A stretch of DNA of 64,000 bases from Moniliophthora roreri. Taxonomy: Eukaryota; Basidiomycota; Agaricomycetes; Agaricales; Marasmiaceae. This document shows, piece after piece, positions 35,901-45,886 of the stretch (within the stretch, counting starts at the first letter, position 1; each line of letters begins with the position of its first letter). Below the pieces are notes generated by a model. The model was not told the origin of the DNA, did not search any database, and saw only the letters and a program-made list of their open reading frames with translations. The stretch is taken from contig LATX02000200.1 in assembly GCA_001466705.2 (NCBI GenBank), forward strand, positions 310,001-374,000, in the 5' to 3' direction. The position numbers and the translations under genes were made by a program.

Positions 35901-36019
35901 TTCTACAAGCTTGTGGTCAGTCCACATCAATACCAATGGGTAGAAGCAGAAAAATTCACCTCCAACTTATCCTTTTCTTCCGACGATGCAAGACTCGGTT
36001 TCCAGCTGCGGTGAGACAT
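32911..36019 (-). CDS. PLK4/SAK-like protein with cryptic polo boxes and a degenerate (pseudo)kinase domain
   Basis: Minus-strand multi-exon gene starting at MSHRSWKPSL (36019). The kinase domain starts with NYDIAEQLVDSHVFCILKA and keeps the ATP-site lysine (RLVALKR), HPNIVSLLSAF, VLEFCPGGTLSELLK, DLWSLGVIIF and a final LAKHPFF. However, the catalytic loop reads HRNINPDHIL (HRD Asp replaced by Asn), the DFG position reads SFT (KLSSFTFATQ), and APE is APC. After a Ser-rich linker the cryptic polo-box region reads RRYWKYYNDAGILLKRIKQ, then RCTLMANGPPGDIELMF, which closely follows the PLK4 pattern. A last polo-box-like segment reads GWCIRHGS and VMFLDGAVLDVDVDEEW, ending at 32911. PLK4 drives centriole duplication in animals and chytrids. 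Basidiomycetes lack centrioles, so the role here is unknown. One C-lobe intron in my model is only about 35 bp. Confidence 0.75.
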
Positions 36020-36198
36020 TAGGGTATACTGATGGCGTAAGTATCAACGGGAGACAAGAAACAGGCGTTTGTTCAAAGCTGATGGTGGATGTACATGAAG
36101 AGAAAGCGCGAACAATTTTGACGTGCTACACTAGGCGTATCACCTGAGTATGTATAAACTTGTCTCATGTAAGTAGTACAGGCAAAGTCTCTGTATTT

Positions 36199-37218
36199 CT
36201 ATCGCTGAAAGTTCATTGAATAACCTCCCTGACCATTGGGAACGAATTGGAAATTGTCCGTCGATAAGCCAAATTTTCCTGCAAGTTCATACAAGTCAGC
36301 GCAAGTGAGCGATGTTATACAGGTGTTTCGCACCTAGGATATTGTTTCCAATCCCTTTTAGTTTGTCCAGCATTTCAGCAGTCTCTCTTTTCTGAGCTTC
36401 CTCCACGCGCGGTTTCAGTGCCGACATCTTTCGTTCAGCATCCCTTCTCTCCTTCGAGGCTTCGGGTAGCAGCTCGACCAATTTCTGGTAGTCTGGATTC
36501 AACGATTAGTCTGTGAGCGATTTTGGAGATATGGTAAATGAAGAACCTTCTTGCGCAGAGGCTAACGAATTCCATGTATTTATCCTTTCGTTCGAAGTTG
36601 CACGTCTCTGCAACGCCTTGACATATTCAGGATCGTCGAGGAGAGCTGTGGCTCCAATTAGATCTTTCGAATAAGAAAGAGCTATGTTTCAACGCACATT
36701 GTGTACACGCAGCAACAACCTCCTTGTCCTCGCCCTGCAAAAGTATGTTAAGCATAGTTTGGATCCATCAATTATGCAACGCACCAGCTTCATATAACAC
36801 GCCGCGATATTCGCATTTAACGTTGCCCTAGTTTTAGCGAAAGGATCAGGATCTTCTGCAAACATGGGTTCCTCTTCCTCTGTCGAAGGATTTGTTTCCG
36901 GTTGTTTCCCAGCAACCTTGTCTTGACTCTTTCCAGCTTCTAGTTCATCATCGTCGAGTATTTCTGGGGCAGAATCCCTCTTTACTGCTTTCTCCTTCTC
37001 CTTTCTCTTCGGAAGACTACCCAATGCCACCTGATAACTTGCCAGTGCTTCTCCCCATTTACCGGCTTTGAAGTGCTCATTGCCTTCCGTCTTCAACTGA
37101 TCTGCATATTCAAGGAGATTCTGGAGAGGTCTAGCGTAAGATCAAGAGGAACAGTGTGCCTTACCGGAATGTTTTCAGGATTCACAACCTTATCGTCACT
37201 TTGTGGCGAGCCGGACAT
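36199..37218 (-). CDS. TTC1-like tetratricopeptide co-chaperone
   Basis: Minus strand, about five exons, start MSGSPQSDDKVVNPENIP at 37218. The first TPR helices are LKTEGNEHFKAGKWGEAL and ASYQVALGSLP. A charged, Glu-rich insert of about 60 residues is followed by ATLNANIAACYMKL, then GEDKEVVAACTQALLDD and YVKALQRRA (TPR 2 and 3). A coiled helix follows, and the hallmark C-terminal box KFGLSTDNFQF...GGYSMNF ends at 36199. This last box is diagnostic of TTC1 rather than generic TPR proteins. TTC1 binds Hsp70/Hsp90 EEVD tails. Upstream in-frame methionines exist (to about 37317) but the chosen start best fits the family. Confidence 0.85.
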
Positions 37219-37601
37219 GATGGTAAACAGTAAAGAAACTGATGACTTCGCTCGCGACGCGCGTCTGACCTCCGTCTGTACTGCAATCATAGGGCGTGCG
37301 ACTCTGGAACTGAACAATAACGTCTGATTCTAAATCCCACAAACATCAAGATACATAAAGCGGTTTTCTTAATTTTAGTCGTTCATGCTCAGGTCAGGAA
37401 AAGTCCGTCCAGATAGTTACTCCACCTCCAAATCCGACCGGCCACCCGATGTAGCAAACCGAGAAACAGGGGGTATTCACACCTGCGACGACAGGAGTCG
37501 TTCACCGACTCCAAGCATAGCGTCTACTGTACGCTTAATGACAGTTGTTTGATCCGGCTGTTTCATTTCAGAAGATTTTGAACTTAGAAAAACAAAAAAA
37601 A

Positions 37602-37641
<40 letters not shown>

Positions 37642-37783
37642 CGCATTGAGTTGTCTTGACTAGACCGATCGTGGGCTTAGCCGCAAAAGGTCGAGATCTA
37701 AGTACTCTACAGGAAGGAACGAACTTGAGCGGAAACGAACCAGCGTCTAGGTGCTCATATGTGAAAGGGGCGTGTAGGTCATA
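37219..37783. other. Intergenic region with a 37-base A tract
   Basis: No gene recognised between the TTC1-like gene and the small mitochondrial-type gene. It contains the long A homopolymer listed separately and the 3' end of the following minus-strand gene. Confidence 0.5.
37603..37639 (+). repeat. Uninterrupted A37 homopolymer
   Basis: Thirty-seven consecutive A, preceded by the shorter runs AAAAAC and AAAAAAAAC. It could be a poly(dA:dT) nucleosome-excluding element, the tail of an old retroposed sequence on the plus strand, or a slippage-prone microsatellite. I found no recognisable retroelement body in the preceding 250 bp. Confidence 0.9.
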
Positions 37784-38381
37784 TCATACGTTGAAGGATT
37801 CCTTGGGGGTAGGTCGCCGTTCGTAGAACATGATGGATGTGTTGGGTTGTTCCTCGACCTCAGTAACATGAGCTTGATCCAGAAAGAAACGGAAAACTCA
37901 CCAATGCCACGGTATTGAGTCTACGACGTCTAAGTTAGAAGTTAGCGCGACCGAAGTGGGTAAAATTGGAGATAGCGTACCTCATGGACGTGCTCGGTCA
38001 ATGCTTTGGCGACGGATTCGGGATTCAGGGAGTCTCGTTCAGCTTCTTTTTTCAGGATGTGCTGCAGGTTGCAAAGAGAGTGAAAAAGGGTCATTAGTTG
38101 ACTTTGAAGCGCAAAATCAATACATGGCGCACCAAGTATCTTCGTTATTCGCGAATCAAGCCTCTCTTGACCAGCCTGCTGCCCCTACGAACCATTCTGA
38201 ACCTTAATTCTGATTGATATCTTCGCGTTGTGGACGAAAACCGGAGTGATGTGGCAAGAGTAGAGGGTGTTGGAGCAGTCAAAGCGGAGGATGCTGGTGA
38301 TTGGGAAAGAAGAAGCAGAGATGGTGGAAAGAGAGGAGCGCGGGAAAGTTTAGGGTAGGCCGATGAAAACGAAGGGTGCAT
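37784..38381 (-). CDS. Small protein with a mitochondrial-type presequence, unknown function
   Basis: Proposed minus-strand spliced gene. Exon 1 begins at 38381 with a Ser/Leu/Arg-rich segment (SLRFSSTTRRYQSE) typical of mitochondrial import signals. After an intron with an AACCTGCAG acceptor the frame continues as HILKKEAERDSLNPESVAKA, then LTEHVHE. A tiny exon TQYRGI follows, and the last exon reads HVTEVEEQPNTSIMFYERRP, then TPKESF, with a stop at 37784. The final intron is awkward: the best protein needs a 29-bp intron, while a 43-bp intron gives a different C-terminus. I do not recognise the family. The exon 1/2 junction is also uncertain. Confidence 0.45.
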
Positions 38382-38961
38382 GGACCAACTACCAGACCAA
38401 CTGCGACTAGGAGTTTTTTTCGCTAAGTTCTAACAAACAATTGAGACCTTGATCTAATTCATTTCAGATGAAGGGAAAGACATTTCAATACCAGAACATC
38501 GAATAACATCGGGACCACATCGGATTTGCCGTCATTCATTGAATAATATCAGATAGCATCGGATAACATCGACACACATCTCGTTGGGCATAACCCTCCA
38601 CAACCTGTCGTAACCTTTGTAACTTGTGACAACCCTCAGAACTCGACGCAACCCTCACAACTTGTCATAACACTCTCAAGTCGTCACATTTCCCAGTACG
38701 CGCTATATTCTCTGCTACTAGATGTATTGCTGACAATTCGTACTAGAATTCTAGCAAATAGTAATGATTCTCAAGTCCATCGTTGACGGTTACGGTGATA
38801 TATAATCCCCCTTAGATATTGCATCAACGGGGTCGGGATCCCAGGGTACGGTTAGCAGGGTTCCCCACCACTTTGGGGGGTGACCACCCAGGTATAACCT
38901 TTCCCCGGTTTTGCTGATGCATGGTAATCAAAACCAAACAAGTCCTTCATTTCTGCTTCTC
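38382..38961. other. Intergenic region with short tandem repeats
   Basis: No coding region recognised. It holds ATC-rich and 19-bp degenerate tandem repeats (see the next entry), a GGTTCCCCACCACTTTGG-type GC-rich patch near 38860-38900, and the upstream region of the PAQR gene. Confidence 0.5.
38495..38672. repeat. Degenerate minisatellites: AACATCG-type units and a 19-bp CCTC-ACAACTTGTCGTAAC unit
   Basis: From 38495 to about 38585 the motif (A)ACATCG recurs every 8-18 bases (AACATCGAATAACATCGG and similar). From about 38594 to 38672 at least four copies of a 19-20 bp unit (consensus CCTCACAACTTGTCRTAAC) follow head to tail with 3-6 differences each. No protein-coding reading is supported. 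Confidence 0.7.
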
Positions 38962-40174
38962 ATGGCCTTCCTCCGCAACAGGTTTTCCGACGACAAGGGA
39001 CTTGCGGAAGCTCCCCGTGCACGCTTGAGAGCGACCTCGTCGAGGACTTTGAATTGGGATCAGCTTGAAGAGTGGCAAAAGGACAACCAATATATTCTTA
39101 CTGGATACAGAAGGTCAGCGACTTTCCTTGGACCACTCTGGAGACTCTGCTCAGTGTGTAGACTGCAGTACCATTGGAAGGGCTGTTTCGAGTCGGTCTA
39201 TGCGTGTGAGTCGTCTTAATAGTCAAGGCTCTCTAATAAACTTAAATGGATGGGTAGACCTTCATAATGAGACCAGTCAGTGCGCGTCACTTTCGTAATT
39301 GTGTCTCGGGCTTATTACATCCAGTTAACATTCATACTCATTTATGGGGAGGTTTCTTGTATCTTTTCATGCCATTCGTTGTGCGAACAAGTAACATAAC
39401 ACCGTATCAAACCACCTGGGTAGACAGCACGCTTTTCAATACTTTCTTTTTTTCTGCCGCATTCTGCCACTTTTCCAGTGCCCTCCTTCATGCGGCGGCA
39501 TGTCACTCTCGAGAGGTATGTCGCTGTCACCGTACTTCAACAATCTTGATAATAGCTATTCCACAAAGGTTGAGACTCGAACGCAGGCATGCGACTATCT
39601 AGGCATTATCGTTCTCAATTTGGGTTCCCACTATCCACTTCTCTACTATGGCTATTTTTGTGAACCTGTGTATCGGGCGCTGTCCATATCAATTGTAACA
39701 ATCCTTGGATTAGGTTCGTTCCTCGTTTCTTGGACGCACATTTCTGACACATAGGCAAAGCCGCCGGGTTTGTTGTACTTGACCCAGAATACGGGAGGCC
39801 GACACATATACGCGCGCGCACGGCAATCTTTGTTGCTCTAGGTTTTTATTCGTTGCTGCCAATATGCCACTGGCTGGTCATCCATGGTGCAGAAGTGACG
39901 TTGAATGATACCGGAGTCAAATGGTTTTTGTTCTCCGGAAGTTTCTACGTTGGTGGTGCTTTGCTGTAGTGAGTTGAATATCATTTCGCCTGATCCCGGT
40001 CTAATGTACCCCAGTGCTACTCGCACTCCTGAACGCTTTCACCCCGGGAAGTTTGACTACTTTTTTGCGTCACATCAGATCCTCCATTGCTGCGTCTCGC
40101 TGGGTGTGTATCTGCACTACGTTTTCATGTCAATCGCTCTCGACCATTTCCATCGTCAGTCTGGGTTATCTTGA
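38962..40174 (+). CDS. PAQR/IZH family seven-transmembrane receptor (adiponectin-receptor like)
   Basis: About six exons. The N-terminus (LNWDQLEEWQKDNQYILTGY) is the diagnostic PAQR entry motif. After two introns it continues with HLHNETINIHTHLWGG, carrying the conserved His cluster, then TM segments (GGFLYLFMPFVV, FNTFFFSAAFCHFSSALLHA), ACDYLGIIVLNLGS, GFYSLLPICHWLVIHGA and the C-terminal FFASHQILHCCVSLGVYLHY with the paired Zn-binding histidines. Family members are membrane hydrolase-like receptors; the yeast IZH proteins act in zinc and sterol homeostasis. All the residues expected to hold the zinc are visible. An upstream ATG at about 38917 would add 15 residues. The ending HFHRQSGLS is short. 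Confidence 0.88.
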
Positions 40175-40703
40175 CGCCGTACCCGGTGTACGGCCACATA
40201 CACATTGCCGCTTTGCTATTTACACTACATCTTGCTATCAAACTATCTCACAAATAGCTCTATTGCCCTAACGGGCTACTAAGTCATGTCTTATACTGGG
40301 CGGCACCCTAACAGGACCACCTTGTGTGATAAGTGGTTACACTTTTGAGCATTCAGGTAGTTTGATAGGCAACATGGCTTGAAACTCAAATTCAAATCTG
40401 AATTTGACCCCTCTATCTTACCCATGATGACACTTGAGATGATGAGTACAGCCTGTCAATTACTTTTTCCTCTCCCAACCACCATCACCTTCAGGAATGG
40501 CAACCTCATTTATGAGTCAGACAGTGTGGTGAACAATAAGAAATTATTCGCTCGCGATGCACGTTCACCAACACAGAATGGTCACCGGTCGCCGAACCCT
40601 CAGCTAGGATGAATAATATTAATAGTCCTAATTCCAAAACCCACGGACGTGAAAGTACATTAACCGACTTTAGGTATACGTCTGTCGTGATCTAGTCTAA
40701 TCT
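40175..40703. other. Intergenic region between PAQR and CYP51
   Basis: About 530 bp between two converging genes. The only frame of note (40379-40612) has no domain signature. No terminator-type or repeat structure is obvious. Confidence 0.5.
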
Positions 40704-42731
40704 TCAATCTGCTTTGCGTCGCCTATAGTGGATGTGTCTAGGCGTTTTGGGCATCGTAATCATGGTCTACGAACGGAGAGGATGAATACCAGAAGATCGC
40801 CGTGAATAAACCGACTTACATGGTAGTTGTGAGCAGGCACACCGGTCGGGATGCGCAACTCCACTCTGCGAACAAAGGTAGTCAGAAGAGTACCCAGTTG
40901 CAAGTAAGCGAACTGGAAAGCCATTTAGAACATATTCGCAGAGTATGAATCATGGTGAATTACCTGTTCTCCAATACATCTATGTCTGCCAGCACCGAAT
41001 GGTTGATAAGGACTCTCAGTTCCTTTGCTGACAGCACCGAAACCGTAATCGATCTTTTCGCCGTTCTCATCGACATAAGTCTTTAAGGCCTGTGCAGCAA
41101 CACCCTCAGGATCCGACCAGCGAGTAGGATCCCACTTTTCTGCGTCTCTCCATACTAGGGGATCCATCTGGCTGACTGCGGGAGAAGCAAGCACATAGTG
41201 GCCCTTGGGAACGACATATGTCCGGTCCTCTGAAGCAGCCGAAAGTGTGGGAGGAACGGGAACATCGTCGCGGACGTATCGCATGATGCTGTGAATGGGA
41301 GGATGTACACGGAGGGTCTCACGGATGACAGAGTCCAAGATAGGGAGCTCTCTAAGTTCTTCATAAGTCATGGAACGGAAGCTGCCATCGGGATTGGCAA
41401 AGTGCTTGACCTGTTCCTGGTACAAGGCCTCGCTGAAGAAAAGCTATTAGAAAACGCATTGAGTGATAGGGATGGGGGGACATACACAATGTCAGGGTTG
41501 TCGGCCAAATGAAGCAGAGCCCAGGATCCGGTTGCCGAGCTAGTGTGCTGACCAGCCATGAGAAGAGCGATCATGATGTGGGCAATTTCATGGTCCTTCA
41601 ACGTCTTGCCGGAACGGTACTTCTGTGCCATGAGAGCTTCCATCATGTCTTGTTCATGCTTTGGCATCCGTCAGAAAATGTTCGAACAGTCAAGTACAAA
41701 GAACATACGTCGGAGTGACCTTGCCTTCGCTGCCTGATGAAGTTCTGGTAGAATTCGCTCATCTTCTTCTGTGCAACATCGCGTTTACGGTAGTTTTCCA
41801 GAGGCAGGTTGGGGAACAAGAAATTGATGGGAGTGAAGCCGCCGTCCAGATCGTTATACAGCTGGGCAAAGTTCTTATCGAGATTCGACCTAACCTCTTT
41901 GCCTTGGAGAGTCCTTGACGCGGTAAGGATGGTGATTTCAGCCAAAACCTTCTGCGCGTCGAATGAACCCCATTCGTTGATGTCGTTATCCTGGTAGACC
42001 TTGAATGATGGATCAGTCTTGATGAACTCCTCGACTTCATCTTCAATCATGCCGACGTATGCTCGCATGTTTTCGGTAGATAGACCGACTTTGACAAACT
42101 TTTTCTGTTCCATGAAAACTTCGTTAGACACATCATAAACCACATCCTTTCCGAAAACGGGAGTGGTGAGGTGCTGCACAGAGTGATCAACATCGGAATG
42201 TCACTCAGAAACAACTGACTCACTGTGTATGCCTCCTCAGCGCTGAACACGGTCGATTTGCCTCCAAGAACAAAATTGTTGCCTTGAGCTCCCAGGGCAA
42301 CTGTGACGCGACGACCAAAAAGAATGAATGTGAACACGTTGCCATACTATTGAAGAATTAGTCCTCTGTTGAAGGAGCTAGTAGAAAGAGGCGATGCACC
42401 TTTTCACGACATTTGAAAAAGAAATTAACAGGGTCATTGCCGTATGAGACAGCTGAGCCTATGATAGGTAACCAATGGAATACCACTGGAGGCTCGGATT
42501 TATTGCGAGGAATAAGCTGAATAGATGGTCAGCCTCAGTGAATATCTGGCAGCCAATGAATCATACCACTTGACGGAGAACATTGAGTACAATGGCAAGG
42601 GCGGGAAGGTTGATAGCGGCGAGGAGGAGAAGTCGTGTAGTAGGAAGTTCCTGGGCTTGAGCAAGATAGCCAGACCAAAGGTCTTTGACTATGGGTATAG
42701 AACCGTTGAGGTTTTCGACGACGTGGGACAT
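40704..42731 (-). CDS. ERG11: Lanosterol/eburicol 14-alpha-demethylase, cytochrome P450 family 51
   Basis: Minus strand, about seven exons, start [10 protein letters not shown] at 42731; an in-frame TTG further upstream is not a start. A membrane anchor ([20 protein letters not shown]) is followed by the CYP51 core: [30 protein letters not shown], the I-helix [13 protein letters not shown], the ExxR motif ([15 protein letters not shown]), the PTRWSDPEG block and the haem-binding loop [12 protein letters not shown]. The last exon ends [11 protein letters not shown] at 40704. It removes the 14-alpha methyl group in ergosterol synthesis at the ER and is the target of azole fungicides. A TATAAATA element about 45 bp upstream of the start fits strong expression. 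Confidence 0.95.
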
Positions 42732-42771
42732 GACTCTCACCAAGTGGGCGAGAACCCGATTTTCATATTTT

Positions 42772-42779
42772 ATTTATAC
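42772..42779 (-). promoter_or_regulatory. TATA box of CYP51
   Basis: The minus-strand sequence reads GGTATAAATAAAATATG about 40-50 bases upstream of the CYP51 start codon, a good TATA match at a short distance. A 5' leader this short is plausible in fungi. It is one of the clearest TATA elements in the window. Confidence 0.5.
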
Positions 42780-42885
42780 CCGCGCCAGAAAAAAAATCAG
42801 ACCATTTCTGCACCGTTACGTTATTGGGAGTAGTGATTAGATTAGATGTACTGTACAATAAATCTATCGTGCCATTCTCCTTGTA

Positions 42886-45802
42886 TTATGCTGGTTTGAG
42901 ATAAATTTTGGGCCTACGACCTAGAGTGGTCCGATCTATCTGGACTCGCAGTTCTGTGCCCGGGGGAATATCGTCATTCGGGAGTCCAACACAGACAGCC
43001 TTCAGTGCTAATGCCTCGACCTCTACGTCGGCTTGCCATTTCTTCGCATCGTGATTCAAATTGGGCCAAACTGAAGTACGAGCCGTCAAATTCTCCAGCA
43101 TGTCCCGTACACGACCCTGGCGCCTTTCCTCCAACCAATTTCTCAGGAAAAGGACGTGATAATAGGCATTGGAAGCACCATTTGCTCGGACCCGTAGACG
43201 TTCTTTTGCTCGCACTTGTATAGCGTAATCCTCCAACCATTCGCGTGAAACAAGCGGTTTCTGGCCTAAGAGTGCGTTTTGGATCTGCCAATGGGTTAAC
43301 AGATCACCATATCGTCGAAGTGGCGACGTGACGCGTGTATACCCTTCTCCATCAGGCACACCAAGTCCAAAATGACCCTTGGGCTCAGCTGTGTATCCGG
43401 CGATGGAGTCCATCAGAACAGCTTCATGAGTCCTCCAATAGTCGATGTACCCTGCTGGCGTCCGCGAGTTTAGGAGGTCCTGGTACGCAGAGTCTGAACC
43501 AATCAGAGGCTGAGATGCGCTACGTCGCAGGATCGGTATCCCACGATCCCTGCAGAACAGGGAAGCTGTTCGACAAGCGAGCTTCATACATTCTGCAATG
43601 ACGTTGTGTGCGCCTACATCGTAATTTTTGGTGGCTGACGTCCTGTAACTCATCTTGGGGAAGCCAGAAAATTGCATGGGTGATACATTGAATTTATCGG
43701 AATGTGGTGGCCACCGAACCTCATAGATGTCAGGCTGTATATGTGAGTGATTGAAAATATTATCCCTCAGCCGTCTATCATTCGAATACTGCGCAATCTT
43801 GCCCATGCACCGTATGTTTTCGATGTCTGCTTTGGAGAGCTGCTGGTTAGGTGCGGACGGTGGCGGACTGTGTCCAAACGGATAGCTGTACTGAGGTCGA
43901 TGCCAACCAAGCGCCAGGTCCACCGTGTCGTATGACCGAACTATCAGATTTCTGACGAGCCCAGGTCTGACCTTATAGTCCACGATGTCACCATTAGGAT
44001 TGATCTTTGTGCTGAATGTCAGCACGCGTTGACCTATACCTTCTCCCTCTAAGCAACCCAAAGAAAGTCCATGCTTGGGATGGTGCGTCAGAGCACGGGG
44101 GAGCATCGGATACGTGATGTGGTAGAGATAAAACGAGTCACCCTGACGCTCCGCATTTCGAGAAAATATGTGGGTAGGGGGTAAAACGGACGCAGGATCA
44201 GATATGTGCACATGCACCCAATAGCTACCAGGCTCGGATGAGACGCTCTCAATGGAGACACCGTCATCCAGCTCAGAAGCTGTAGGATCATCGATAACAT
44301 AGACTGGAAGGTTGCCGAAGTCGTGCCTCTGTGATTCCAAGGGATCCTTCACATGGAAGTCCTCTGGGGAGCCAGTCGAACTGTGGCCAGGAGACTCAAA
44401 TGCTTTCTTCACCACTTCGGCTCCTTTAACCTCCCTCTTGCCCTCCACATCCAAGTCCAGGTCATATCTCAGGGGAACAATATCAGCCCATGGTGCTAAA
44501 ACCCCCAAATCGACCAATAAACGGTGAATATCCTCGTCAGCAACATCAATAACGTCACTGGAAATCTTCTGAACGATATGAGAAGCACCAATGACAAATG
44601 GATCCCGTTGGCTGCCAATAGGTGTACGAAGATTGTCGAGAAGGAATTTGATGATAATTTTGTCGGTTTTGGTCCAGGTATGGGTTGCTGGTAGCGATTG
44701 GGGCTCGTCATAGTGTCGTTGTTCTTGGATACGACGGTTCATAGAGCGAATATCCTTTGCTTTCTTTGAAAAAGCTACAATGGGGCTGTCAGACTGCTTC
44801 GCCCAATTTGTCACAGTCTCGATACGTTCCACTATTTCCTGTGGCCGTACTATGAATATCTGTGAGAACTGGTAGTCGGGAGCAGCTGCAAAATGGATAG
44901 GATCTGACATCATGTACTCGTGAGCGGCGTAAAGGGTAATCATGGTGGGTCGTTTGGAGAAAAGCCGAGCAACCTCTGGAACGGTGGTTGTCGCGGATGC
45001 CTTGGGATTCGGGGATCGTAGAGACTCGTAGAGGTCCTGGGTATGCTTGGAAACACTGTTCTTGACATCGTGTATCTCCTTCAAAATCTCCCGGAGACGC
45101 TTAAGAGCCTCCACACGGGCGGCATGTTCGTTCTTGTTTGACGGCGTATGCAGTGAACCGCACCGTTCTGCGAGGTCACTGGGAAGGACATTCGGAACGT
45201 CAAAAGCGACATCGTCCTTTGTGTGCTCCCAAACTTCTCCATTAGACACAAGTGTTGCGTATTTCATCACCCTGTCCACAAAACGGTGCCCAACAACAAT
45301 CCCGACGGCATCAGAAACGGACCTAGCAAGAGAATTCGGTTACTGTCACAAGAGTAAGGATGGAGAACACACACTTTCGAATTTCAACAAATGTCCCGGG
45401 CTCGTAGAGGCGGTCCGGGGTCTCGTTGTCTTCGATTGGAGACGAAGTCATGTCCGTGGCCTCGGCACGTTCGCGGTCGAAAGCCTGCTTTTCCAGAGAC
45501 GCTGCAACCCTCGTTCTCTGCGGAGGTCCTGCTAGATTCTTCTGCCTGCTCATCTCAGCGGCTGATAATCTGGTAACCTGCTTGAAATTGGGTGGTTCCT
45601 TTGCAGCTATTTCGACGAGGTGATCGACCTTTTTGAAGAGGTTTTTTGTCCTGGGTTTCGGTCGGGCGTCCTGGTTTTTCGGTCGGGGACGACCTGATTG
45701 CTTGGGATTCCCTTCCGAAGATGCTGCATGGTACCTTGCACAGGTATGGCGCGTAGCAGGTCGAACCAGCGACTGACAAGCTTGCGGTCCGCGCCGGTAC
45801 AT
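42886..45802 (-). CDS. Mitochondrial RNB-domain 3'-5' exoribonuclease (DSS1/CYT-4 type)
   Basis: Two exons (45375-45802 and 42886-45322) give 954 residues. The start MYRRGPQACQSLVR begins a basic, Ser/Arg-rich presequence suited to mitochondrial import. The region after the intron (SVSDAVGIVVGHRFVD) begins the N-terminal fold. The RNB catalytic domain carries VIDDPTASELDDGVSIE with the metal-binding aspartates, followed by HVHISDPASVLPP, the YRTSATKNYD region, and the signature RVTSPLRRYGDLLTHWQIQN. Length and the relaxed RNB motif fit mitochondrial DSS1, the nuclease of the degradosome, rather than nuclear Rrp44 or cytosolic Dis3L2. It is divergent from the acidic nucleolar-type gene, with 84 bp between start codons. 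Confidence 0.9.
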
Positions 45803-45886
45803 CGACGCGTGAAGCAAAAAAAAAATTGCCTTCCTGTTTTGGATGTGATATTTTCCTTCTAAGCACACACACACTATCTGAAAACG
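45803..45886. promoter_or_regulatory. Very short divergent promoter
   Basis: Only 84 bp separate the start codons of the RNB exonuclease (minus) and the acidic nucleolar-type protein (plus). The two must share upstream elements, and transcripts may overlap. The spacer contains an oligo-A run and a CA repeat but no evident TATA element. Confidence 0.6.

Noticed and set aside
42974..43291. Minus-strand alternative frame inside the RNB exonuclease
   Set aside because: It overlaps the strongly supported RNB domain in another frame and has no independent features.
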